From Haladaptatus sp. R4 (lineage in GTDB: Archaea; Halobacteriota; Halobacteria; Halobacteriales; Haladaptataceae), in assembly GCF_001625445.1 (NCBI RefSeq), contig NZ_LWHG01000028.1, positions 434,001-498,000 of the forward strand: a DNA stretch of 64,000 nt. Direction: 5' to 3'. Below are positions 1-7,533 of the stretch, one piece after another (the stretch's first letter is position 1; each line of letters begins with the position of its first letter). The translations under genes were made by a program, and so were the position numbers. A model generated the notes under the pieces. The model had not been told where the DNA came from. It ran no database searches and saw only the letters and a program-made list of their open reading frames with translations.

Positions 1-1172
1 TCCTCGCGGAGTTCCTCGACTTCGACTTCGTCGAGAACGGGGACGAAGAACCCTTCCACGAGCATGTTCTTGGCCAGTTCGTCCGGCACGCCGCGCGATC
101 CCATGTAGAACAGGTCCTCCTCGTCGACCTGTCCGACCGTCGCGGAGTGGCTGGCTTCGGTGTCGTGGTTGTTGATGATGAGTTTCGGCGAGGCGTCGGC
201 TTCGCTCTGGTCCGAGAGCATCAGCGTGTTCTCACGCTGGTAGGAACTCGTGTCCCACGCGTCCTTGCCGACGTCCTGCACGCCCTCGTAGACGGAGCGT
301 GCTTCGTCGTCGAGCACGCCGCGAGTGACGAGGTCGGCCGTCGTGTGTTCGTTCTTGTGCCAGACGCGAGCAGCGACGTCGAAGTGCTGGTCGTCGTGGC
401 CGAAGAACGCGCCGACGGTCTTCGTCTCCGAACCCTCGCCGTCGAGCAGCGTCTCGACGGAGGACTTGGTGAGTCGCGAACCGACGTTTCCTTCGACCCA
501 ATTGACGGTGGCGTGGTCGGCGGCGGTGCCGCGCTTCAGCGTGTAGGTGTACGTCTCCTCGTCGACGTCCTGTAGGGAACCGTACTGGACGTGGCTGTTC
601 TCGCCAGCCGAGATTTCGACCAAGCCGCTGTAGTAGCGTTCGCCCTCCAACTCCTCGCTCTCCTGGCGTTCCAGGATGGTCACCGAGCTCGATTTCTCGG
701 TGACGACGAGCGTGTAGTTGAACAGCGACTGACTCTGCATCGTCGTCCGAATCGTCACGTCCTCCGCGTCGACGCTTTCGGGGACGTAGACGAGCGTACC
801 GGACGTGAACAGCGCCGTCGAAAGCGCCGTCAGGTAGTTGTCTTTCGGGTCGATGACGGAGCCGAAGTACTCCTCGACGATGTCTTCGTGCTCGTCCAGC
901 GCGTCGGACAGCGAGAGGACGGAGACGCCTTCGGGTTCGACGCGTTCTTTTTCCTCTGCGGCCGACAGCGGGTCGACGAACTCGTCGTAGTCGAGCGCAT
1001 CGAGGTTCGTCCAGTCGCGTCCCGGCGTTCGGATGACGTCGGGCATGTCGATGTCGTCCAGCGCTTCGAGAGCGTCGAGACGAGTTTCGAGCAGCCACTC
1101 GGGCTCGCCGAGGTCGCTCGAAATCTCGCGGACGGTCTCCTCCGAGAGGGTGCTGTGAACCTGCGTGCTCAT
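1..1172 (-). CDS. sufD: SufD, Fe-S cluster assembly scaffold subunit (partial, C-terminus off window)
   Basis: SufD is the SufB-like partner in the cytoplasmic SufBCD scaffold that builds iron-sulfur clusters. The frame is open from an ATG at 1172 to the left edge (about 390 codons), starting MSTQVHSTLS. It contains the family's beta-helix core (NSHVQYGSLQD, VNWVEGNVGSR) and a C-terminal segment EEDLFYMGSRG followed by EGFFVPVLDEVEVEEL, as in SufB/SufD proteins. The ATG overlaps the sufB stop (ATGA), which indicates translational coupling. Only about ten residues should be missing at the left edge, judged from usual family length. It lacks the SufB-type cysteine motif EGCSAP, as expected for SufD. 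Confidence 0.95.
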   Translation of the reverse strand, partial: MSTQVHSTLSEETVREISSDLGEPEWLLETRLDALEALDDIDMPDVIRTPGRDWTNLDALDYDEFVDPLSAAEEKERVEPEGVSVLSLSDALDEHEDIVEEYFGSVIDPKDNYLTALSTALFTSGTLVYVPESVDAEDVTIRTTMQSQSLFNYTLVVTEKSSSVTILERQESEELEGERYYSGLVEISAGENSHVQYGSLQDVDEETYTYTLKRGTAADHATVNWVEGNVGSRLTKSSVETLLDGEGSETKTVGAFFGHDDQHFDVAARVWHKNEHTTADLVTRGVLDDEARSVYEGVQDVGKDAWDTSSYQRENTLMLSDQSEADASPKLIINNHDTEASHSATVGQVDEEDLFYMGSRGVPDELAKNMLVEGFFVPVLDEVEVEELRE

Positions 1173-2599
1173 CCGAGGCTGCCCTCCATTTCGAGTTCGA
1201 TGAGGCGGTTGAGTTCGACCGCGTACTCGATGGGGAGTTCTTCCGTGATGGGTTCGATGAACCCGCTCACGATCATCTGTTTTGCGTCGTCGTCGTCGAG
1301 ACCGCGGCTCTGGAGGTAGAAAACGTCCTCGTCACCGATTTTCCCGACGGTCGCCTCGTGGGCGACGTTGACGCGGTTTTCGTTGATCTCCATGTACGGC
1401 ATGGTGTCCGACGTGGACTCGTTGTCGAACATCAGCGCGTCACACTCGACGGACGTTGACGAGTCCACCGCACCTTCGCTGATGTGAACGAGGCCGCGGT
1501 AGTTCGTGCGGCCGCCGTCCTTGCTGATGGACTTCGACTCGATGGTCGAGTTGGTGTTCGGCGCGTTGTGGTACACCTTCGCGCCGGTGTCGATGTTCTG
1601 TCCCTCGCCCGCGAAGGCGATGGAAATCTGGTTCGCGGACGCGCCGCGACCCTTGAGGATCGAACACGGGTAGAGCATGGTGGATTTCGACCCCATGCTT
1701 CCGGAGACCCACTCCATGCGGCCACCGGCTTCGACGATGGCGCGCTTGGTGTTGAGGTTGTACGTGTTCTTCGACCAGTTCTGCACGGTCGAGTACTGGA
1801 CGTGAGCGTCCTCGCCGACGAAGACCTCGACGCCGCCGGAGTGGAGGTTGAACGCGGAGTATTTCGGTGCCGAACAGCCCTCGATGTAGTGGACTTCGCT
1901 GCCCTCTTCCGCGATGATGAGCGTGTGTTCGAACTGGCCCATTCCTTCGGAGTTCATGCGGAAGTACGCCTGCACCGGCATCTGGACGGTCACGTCCTCG
2001 GGGACGTAGACGAACGACCCTCCGGACCAGACCGCGCCGTGGAGCGCCGCGAACTTGTTGTCGCTCGGCGGCACGCACTTCGTCATGAAGTACTCTCGGA
2101 CGAGGTCTTCGTGCTCCTGGACCGCCTGGTCCATGTTGCAGAAGATGACGCCCTTCTCCTCCCACTGTTCCTGCATGTTCTGGTAGACGACCTCGGACTC
2201 GTACTGGGCACCGACGCCGGAGAGCGCGTTGCGCTCCGCCTCCGGGATACCGAGTTTGTCGAAGGTGTCCTTGATGTCGTCCGGGAGATCGTCCCAGTCG
2301 TCTGCGCCGCCGCGTTTGTCGACGTCGGGGCGGATGTAGGGGACGATCTCCTCGACATCGAGTCCCGAGAGGTCGGGCTGGCCGGGCCAGTCCGTCGGCA
2401 TGGGCATGTTCTGGTAATGTTCCAGTGCGCGGAGACGCCGCTGGAGCATCCATTCGGGTTCGTCCTTGTCCTCGCTGATGAGGCGGACGACCTCCTCGGT
2501 AAGCCCCTTGTCGGACTTGACCGCGGCTCGCTGTTCCTTCTTGAACTCGAACCGTTCTTCCGTATCTGTCTCTTTCAAGTGGTCCTGATCTGAACTCAT
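1169..2599 (-). CDS. sufB: SufB, Fe-S cluster assembly scaffold protein
   Basis: SufB is the scaffold on which the SUF system assembles iron-sulfur clusters, with SufC (ATPase) and SufD. The 476-residue protein has the motif YIEGCSAPKYS (Cys242), which corresponds to the conserved cysteine implicated in sulfur transfer, a second conserved cysteine in VECDALMFD (Cys386) and the VAHEATVGKI segment (His414, Glu415). The acidic N-terminus (residues 1-50) is typical of haloarchaeal versions. It starts 9 bp after the sufC stop and overlaps the sufD start by four bases, so sufC-sufB-sufD form one operon on the minus strand. Full length; no oddities. Confidence 0.97.
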   Translation of the reverse strand: MSSDQDHLKETDTEERFEFKKEQRAAVKSDKGLTEEVVRLISEDKDEPEWMLQRRLRALEHYQNMPMPTDWPGQPDLSGLDVEEIVPYIRPDVDKRGGADDWDDLPDDIKDTFDKLGIPEAERNALSGVGAQYESEVVYQNMQEQWEEKGVIFCNMDQAVQEHEDLVREYFMTKCVPPSDNKFAALHGAVWSGGSFVYVPEDVTVQMPVQAYFRMNSEGMGQFEHTLIIAEEGSEVHYIEGCSAPKYSAFNLHSGGVEVFVGEDAHVQYSTVQNWSKNTYNLNTKRAIVEAGGRMEWVSGSMGSKSTMLYPCSILKGRGASANQISIAFAGEGQNIDTGAKVYHNAPNTNSTIESKSISKDGGRTNYRGLVHISEGAVDSSTSVECDALMFDNESTSDTMPYMEINENRVNVAHEATVGKIGDEDVFYLQSRGLDDDDAKQMIVSGFIEPITEELPIEYAVELNRLIELEMEGSLG

Positions 2600-2608
2600 G
2601 ATATCACC

Positions 2609-3514
2609 TTATGCGGTCTCGTAGACCTGGTCGCGGACCCAGTCGTACCCCTTGTCTTCGAGTTCTTCGGCGAGTTCCGGGCCGCCTTCCTTGACGATTT
2701 CGCCGTCGAGCATGATGTGGACCGTGTCGGGTTCCACGTAGTCGAGGATACGCTGGTAGTGGGTAATCTGGAGGATGCCAGTTCCCTGCTCGTCGCGGAG
2801 TGCGTTGATTCCTTTCGATACGTCCTGCAGACGGTCGATGTCCAGCCCCGAGTCGATCTCGTCCAGCACCGCGATGGACGGTTCGAGGATGGCGGCCTGC
2901 AGCACTTCGTTCTGCTTTTTCTCACCGCCGGAGAACCCGGCGTTGAGGTAGCGCATGGCGAACTTCTCGTCCATGTCGAGCAGTTCCATCTTCTCCTTGA
3001 GGAGTTCCTGGAACTCGGCGACGCCGACTTCACCGTCGTCGGCCGGGCCTTCCATCGGACTGGTGTCGTAGCCGGACTCTTCGTCTTCGTCTTCGACTTC
3101 GTCCTCTTCACTGAAGAGGTCTTCGCGCTCTTCGAGCTTCGCGTTGAGTGCGGTGCGGAGGAAGTTGGACATCGTGACCCCTTCGATTTCCGCGGGGTAC
3201 TGGAACGCGAGGAAGATGCCGAGCGCCGCGCGCTCGTTCGGTTCCAGTTCGAGAAGGTTCCACGTTCGCATGTCCTCGGGAATCTCGATGTCGCCGAACT
3301 CACCTTCTTCGATGTGAAGGAGTACTTCTCCCTCGGTGACTTCGTACGCGGGGTGGCCCGCGATGACTTTCGACGTCGTCGATTTTCCGCTGCCGTTCGG
3401 TCCCATCAACGCGTGGATCTCGCCGGACTTGACTTCGAGATCGACGCCGTTGAGGATCTTTTCGCCTTCTTCCACGACCTCTGCGTGGAGATTTTTCAGT
3501 TCGAGCGTTGCCAT
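2609..3514 (-). CDS. sufC: SufC, ABC-type ATPase of the SUF Fe-S assembly system
   Basis: SufC is the soluble ABC ATPase that drives the SufBCD scaffold. Walker A GPNGSGKST is at residues 38-46, the ABC signature FSGGEKKQ at 194-201 and Walker B IAVLDEID at 214-221, followed by SGLDID and the H-loop ITHYQRIL. The ATG at 3514 (MATLELKNLH) is preferred over a GTG 12 bases upstream because AGGTGA lies 7 bases before it. An acidic insertion at about residues 132-163 (EEDEVEDEDEE) lengthens it to 301 residues against roughly 250 in bacteria. It is the first gene of the suf operon; about 180 bp separate it from polB upstream. Confidence 0.97.
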   Translation of the reverse strand: MATLELKNLHAEVVEEGEKILNGVDLEVKSGEIHALMGPNGSGKSTTSKVIAGHPAYEVTEGEVLLHIEEGEFGDIEIPEDMRTWNLLELEPNERAALGIFLAFQYPAEIEGVTMSNFLRTALNAKLEEREDLFSEEDEVEDEDEESGYDTSPMEGPADDGEVGVAEFQELLKEKMELLDMDEKFAMRYLNAGFSGGEKKQNEVLQAAILEPSIAVLDEIDSGLDIDRLQDVSKGINALRDEQGTGILQITHYQRILDYVEPDTVHIMLDGEIVKEGGPELAEELEDKGYDWVRDQVYETA

Positions 3515-3698
3515 TGTTAGGTTCACCTAAGTCATTTGGAGCAAGGGTAGGTCCGCCCATAACCGTTTCGCATTCCTGTGCAATCGATTTTCGTAAAGGA
3601 AAAAATTGTTTCCCAGATCGGAAAATGGGTGCGTCCCATCGCGGGCGGAACGGGAAATAAAAACGGAACTGACCAGATAAAAGACGGAATCGACCCGA

Positions 3699-6380
3699 TT
3701 ACATGAAGCTGCTGAGGCCGGTCTGCTGTTGGCCCGTCTTCACTTCCTCCCACGAGACGTCGAGCGCCTCCAGCACGCGCTCGATGGGACCCTTGAGCGT
3801 CTTATCGAGCATCTTGTCCCAGTCGATTTCGAACTCTTCCGGAATCTGGTCCGCGTACTCGAAGCAGATGACGTCCTGTTCGTGTTTGAACTCCCCGTAC
3901 AACGTATCCGGGCGAGCGTCGAAATCACCTTCGCGTTCGATTTGCTCGAAGTACGCCGGATGTACCTTCTTCAGATACAGTCGTTTCGGCTTGCTTCCGC
4001 GCTGGAAGTTGGTTCCGAGCAGGAGGTTCGCGTACTTCGCGCCGCGAACCTGTGCCGTGTCCGTGTCGTAGTTGTCGAGTCGTTTGCCGATACCACCCGG
4101 GATGGCGACCTCGTTCAAATCGACGTTTCCGTCCTGGAAATCCACGATGATGTCGTGGACGTACTCCTCCACGTCGTCCAAATCTTCCCCGGTCACGATC
4201 ATCTCGATGACCTGCCGCTGGACCTCCTTCGTGATGGGCGCGATGTCCGAGCGTTTGTACTCGAACCCGGTGATGTCGATGTCGTCTACGTCCTTGCCCT
4301 CCTTCCAGACGATGTACCCCGCGTACCGCTTTTTCTTGCCCGCTTGGAAGAACCGCCGGTACAGTTTCTCGAACTCGATCTGGAAGCGGTGTTCGTTCGC
4401 GTTCAGTTCCTCGCGCGCGAACTCGTCGTACCTCGAATTGATGTGCTCCTCGATGCCGAAGGATTGTTCGAGGGCCTCGTCCTTCGCGATATCGCCGCCG
4501 AGTTCGAGCATCACGGAGTCGGTGTCCCCGTATGCCACTTCGTAGTCGATTTCGTTCGCCGCCGTTTCGGTGAACTCGATGACTTCCCGACCGGTGGCGG
4601 TAATCGCCGCACCCATCTCCTTGTCGTAGAGACGGAACCGGTCCCATCCCAGCACGCCGTACAGCGAATTCATGATGACCTTCACCGCGGCTTGCTGCCG
4701 GTCGTAAATCCCGTACTCCGCACTGCTTGGGTCGTGTTGGTTCCGCAGTCCCTTTTTCTCCTCACGCTCGGCCAGCGTTTCCGTGATGATGTCGCGGATG
4801 ATGCCGTCCTCGTCCTTCCGGAAGTGGGTGCCGTTCGGCGCGACGTAGGTATCCCCGTCGAACGTTTCCGGGTCCACCTTCGTCTCGGGGGACGCGTTGA
4901 TGGTCGCCATCGACATCGGATACAGGGATTTCAGGTCCAGCACCGTGACGTTCTCCCTGACGCCTGTAATCGGGTCGAACACGGCACCGCCCTCGTAATC
5001 CTCGCTTTCGACCTGCCCCTTCGACGGGAGTGCGAACTGGCCGTGGGCTTTGTGGAGAACGTAAACGTCCACCGCGTCGCCGGGCGTCGTCGCGTCTTCG
5101 AGTTTACACCCGACGAACGAGGCGACTTCCCGCCAAAAGGTGACGATGTCCTGTTTCTTGTCGAGTTCGACGCAGAGTTCCACGTCCCGAACGTTGTATT
5201 CGAGCAGTCGGGTCGGGTTCTGTTCCCAGAGGTCACCGATGTCGCCCGCGTAGCGCTCCTTCCCGACGCCGAGTTCGACCTCGCCGACCGCGTCCAGTCG
5301 ATAGGAGTCGAGTTCGCTGAACTGCGTCCGCTTGTACGCGTACAGCAGGTCGAAGACGACGCGACCCTTGACCGTCGGGCCGCCCCAGTCGCTCCGCCAG
5401 ACCTCGTTCACGCGCGACAGTCGGTTGTAGTTGAGGTCGTAGTCGTGGTGCGGCCCCTCCAACCGTTCGAGTCTGTCGAGGAAATACGGTGCGTCGAAGT
5501 CCTCGAAGTTCCACCCCGTGAGGACGTCGGGGTCGGTGTCGTCGATGTAGTCGAGGAACGAAGCGAGCATGGCTTCTTCCGTGTCGAACGTCCGGACGTC
5601 GATGGACGGTTCCTCCCGAAGCGGTTCGTATTCCGGGAGGTCCGTCGGCAGGTCGGCCTCGCCGTCGGGCGCGTCGAACAGCCACGCGATGTACTCGTCG
5701 CGGTAGGAGTCGTGGCTCGTCAGACAGATGATCGGTTCCTCGCCGTCCTCCGGGAAGCCGGATCGGTCGTCGACTTCGATGTCGAAGGTGTGTACCCTGA
5801 GATTTGCCTGCACCTCGGCCGCTTCGACTTCGCTTTCCTGAACGACGAGGCCGCCGTCCTCCCGCCGTCTCTCGGGAATCCGAATCCCGCTGTTGATGTC
5901 CTTGTCGATGAGAAACCGGTTGGGAAAGAGGATGTCAGCCTCGAAGTGCTCGAACTCGTCTCGGATGTTACCGACGTCGCGCGGCGTCCGACCGAAGATT
6001 TTTGTCAACTGCTCGCCACGGATACTCTCGTATCCTTCCTCCGAACCCGTAATTCGGCCATCGTTCAGTTTCCCGTCGTTCAGCGTCTTCGTCGGCGCGT
6101 AGAAGTACGGTCGAAAGCCGACGACGCGGACGTGTTCCTGTTCGTCGTCCGGCGTCCGGCCGAAGACGTGGATGATGGGTTCCTCGTCGTCGCCGTTCCC
6201 GTCGATGGTGTAATCTACCTGTGTCACCGCGAGTTCGATGGTTCCCTGCGAGTCCGGGAGCCAATCGGTGTCGGCGTCCACGACGTGCGCCGTCGTGTCG
6301 TTCGCTCCTGCAACGGCGTGGGCTTCCGCTGCGGGGCGTTCCTCGCCGCCCGCAAAGTCGCCAAGCCCGGATTGAGTCAT
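3699..6380 (-). CDS. polB: DNA polymerase family B (PolB-type replicative/repair polymerase)
   Basis: An 893-residue family B DNA polymerase with a 3'-5' exonuclease domain. Exo I is FDIEVD (Asp200, Glu202), Exo II GWNFEDFDAP (about 289-298) and Exo III YNVRD (395-399). Polymerase motif A is DLKSLYP (482-488), motif B KVIMNSLYG (567-574) and motif C YGDTDS (617-622). No intein interrupts these motifs, although inteins are common in haloarchaeal polB. The C-terminus QQQTGLSSFM resembles a PCNA-interacting PIP box. It lies between the suf operon and a set of small haloarchaeal genes beside rad50-mre11. A TATA-like element 25-32 bases upstream fits a leaderless transcript. Confidence 0.97.
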   Translation of the reverse strand: MTQSGLGDFAGGEERPAAEAHAVAGANDTTAHVVDADTDWLPDSQGTIELAVTQVDYTIDGNGDDEEPIIHVFGRTPDDEQEHVRVVGFRPYFYAPTKTLNDGKLNDGRITGSEEGYESIRGEQLTKIFGRTPRDVGNIRDEFEHFEADILFPNRFLIDKDINSGIRIPERRREDGGLVVQESEVEAAEVQANLRVHTFDIEVDDRSGFPEDGEEPIICLTSHDSYRDEYIAWLFDAPDGEADLPTDLPEYEPLREEPSIDVRTFDTEEAMLASFLDYIDDTDPDVLTGWNFEDFDAPYFLDRLERLEGPHHDYDLNYNRLSRVNEVWRSDWGGPTVKGRVVFDLLYAYKRTQFSELDSYRLDAVGEVELGVGKERYAGDIGDLWEQNPTRLLEYNVRDVELCVELDKKQDIVTFWREVASFVGCKLEDATTPGDAVDVYVLHKAHGQFALPSKGQVESEDYEGGAVFDPITGVRENVTVLDLKSLYPMSMATINASPETKVDPETFDGDTYVAPNGTHFRKDEDGIIRDIITETLAEREEKKGLRNQHDPSSAEYGIYDRQQAAVKVIMNSLYGVLGWDRFRLYDKEMGAAITATGREVIEFTETAANEIDYEVAYGDTDSVMLELGGDIAKDEALEQSFGIEEHINSRYDEFAREELNANEHRFQIEFEKLYRRFFQAGKKKRYAGYIVWKEGKDVDDIDITGFEYKRSDIAPITKEVQRQVIEMIVTGEDLDDVEEYVHDIIVDFQDGNVDLNEVAIPGGIGKRLDNYDTDTAQVRGAKYANLLLGTNFQRGSKPKRLYLKKVHPAYFEQIEREGDFDARPDTLYGEFKHEQDVICFEYADQIPEEFEIDWDKMLDKTLKGPIERVLEALDVSWEEVKTGQQQTGLSSFM

Positions 6381-6404
6381 GTCGATTGTTTTTGGCGCTT
6401 CCGG

Positions 6405-6412
6405 GTAAAAAC
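6405..6412 (-). promoter_or_regulatory. TATA-like box of polB
   Basis: Read on the minus strand, TTTTTACC lies 25-32 bases before the polB ATG, the position expected for a haloarchaeal TATA box of a leaderless mRNA. This is inferred from spacing and composition only. Confidence 0.4.
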
Positions 6413-6488
6413 CCTCCCGTTTGTGCCAGTCCCGGAAGGGGAAAGAGATTTAATGTGTTAACTCATAGCACAGGTTGAGGTCAAGCCA

Positions 6489-6674
6489 ATGTCTGACCGT
6501 GCAACAGAAGACGGAACGCTGGACTGCGCAGAAACCGAACTACCGGTTCCCGACGAACCGATGAGTTCGATTGAGGCCTATGAGACGGAGGACGGTGTCG
6601 TATTCTACGACGCCAACAATCCACTCGGTTGGCTTAAGGCGTCCAGCACGGTCACGCTAGAAAAACACGTCTGA
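6489..6674 (+). CDS. small acidic haloarchaeal protein (DUF7331-like)
   Basis: A 61-residue acidic protein with a conserved-looking core SSIEAYETEDGVVFYDANNP followed by LGWLKAS. I recall this core from small haloarchaeal proteins grouped as DUF7331, but the family name is from memory. No catalytic motif or membrane segment is visible. It is divergent from polB, with start codons about 110 bp apart, and an AT-rich stretch TTTAATGTGTTAA sits upstream of its ATG. The same small gene occurs next to polB in other haloarchaea as I recall, which suggests it is real despite its length. Function unknown. Confidence 0.75.
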   Translation: MSDRATEDGTLDCAETELPVPDEPMSSIEAYETEDGVVFYDANNPLGWLKASSTVTLEKHV

Positions 6675-6720
6675 ATCGACTCCGAACGCTTTTCCCTTTT
6701 ATCCACCAACGTTCGACACC

Positions 6721-7071
6721 GTGTCCGACGACTTCGGCGATGACGATGAATCCTCGGAACCTGATGAGGCTTCGGAAGGGGGTCTATTCCCGAAAAACCC
6801 GGCCGACTGGTTTCAGGTTGGTGGGGTGAACGACAGTGATTACAACGGGCCGACCGTCCGCGATTACAGCGAGGTGGACGCACCTTCCGAGATCAAAAAC
6901 GAGTTCTGGAGACAAGTGCTGTTGTTCAATATCGCCATCTTCTGTCTCGCTCTCGGTGTCTTGCTCATCGCTTTCGAGCAACGATGGGCCTTCGGCGGCG
7001 GATTGCTCGCCGTCGGCATCGTGGCGTTCGTACGCGGCTACCGCCGTTATCAGGCGTTCCAGAAGGACTAA
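6721..7071 (+). CDS. haloarchaeal two-helix membrane protein (DUF7322-like)
   Basis: A 116-residue protein starting at GTG. The N-terminal 60 residues are acidic and probably cytoplasmic or disordered. Two hydrophobic helices follow: VLLFNIAIFCLALGVLLIAF (about 66-85) and GGGLLAVGIVAFVRGY (about 91-107). The short link between them indicates a hairpin topology. It resembles haloarchaeal DUF7322 proteins, a name given from memory. It follows the DUF7331-like gene by 46 bp and precedes the wHTH-like gene by 27 bp, so the three may be cotranscribed. Function unknown; the link to rad50-mre11 is positional only. Confidence 0.75.
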   Translation: MSDDFGDDDESSEPDEASEGGLFPKNPADWFQVGGVNDSDYNGPTVRDYSEVDAPSEIKNEFWRQVLLFNIAIFCLALGVLLIAFEQRWAFGGGLLAVGIVAFVRGYRRYQAFQKD

Positions 7072-7098
7072 CCCGCCCGCCGCCGCTAGAACGACCGT

Positions 7099-7533
7099 AT
7101 GCGAACCGTGCGCGACGAATCGGGGAAGTCGTATCTGCTGGTCAAACGGTCGAGCGAGTCGAGCCTCGTCCGCGACCCGAAAACCGGAGAGGAGCGATAC
7201 CTCGAAAACGATAGTCTCGACCCCGTCGAGGGGGAACCCCCGCTGGAAACCGCTGCACGCCGAGTACACCCACCGGTCAGACGAATACTCACCGCCGTCC
7301 CGAACGAACGCGCGCTCGGCCTGTTGGTCGAGTTATTCGATCGGGGGGCGGTTCCGGCACGAACCCTCGTCTCGTCGTACGACCTCTGTGAAAGCGATCT
7401 GCACGGCTTGCTCGCCGAATTTCGTGCGGCAGGGCTCGTGGAGGAACGCAAAATCGTGGGTGAACGTGGATACGGATTGACCGATATCGCACGGGAGGGA
7501 CTGGAACTGTTAGTCGGCGACGCCGAGCAGTGA
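7099..7533 (+). CDS. haloarchaeal winged-helix-like protein (DUF7346-like)
   Basis: A 144-residue protein. The N-terminal part (KSYLLVKRSSESSLVRDPKTGEERY) looks like a small beta domain. The C-terminal half (RALGLLVELFDRG, LVSSYDLCESDLHGLLAEFRAAGLVEERK, GYGLTDIAREGLELL) has the alternation of a winged helix-turn-helix, ending with the wing GERGYGLTD typical of PadR/MarR-like folds. Its last 24 bases overlap the 3' end of rad50, which is convergent. I recall a homologue in this position beside rad50 in other haloarchaea. It may be a regulator or accessory DNA-binding protein; the role is inferred from fold only. Confidence 0.78.
   Translation: MRTVRDESGKSYLLVKRSSESSLVRDPKTGEERYLENDSLDPVEGEPPLETAARRVHPPVRRILTAVPNERALGLLVELFDRGAVPARTLVSSYDLCESDLHGLLAEFRAAGLVEERKIVGERGYGLTDIAREGLELLVGDAEQ

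Noticed and set aside
232-1098. Arg-rich minus-strand frame inside sufD
   Set aside because: It is a shadow of sufD in another frame with unnatural Arg-rich composition.
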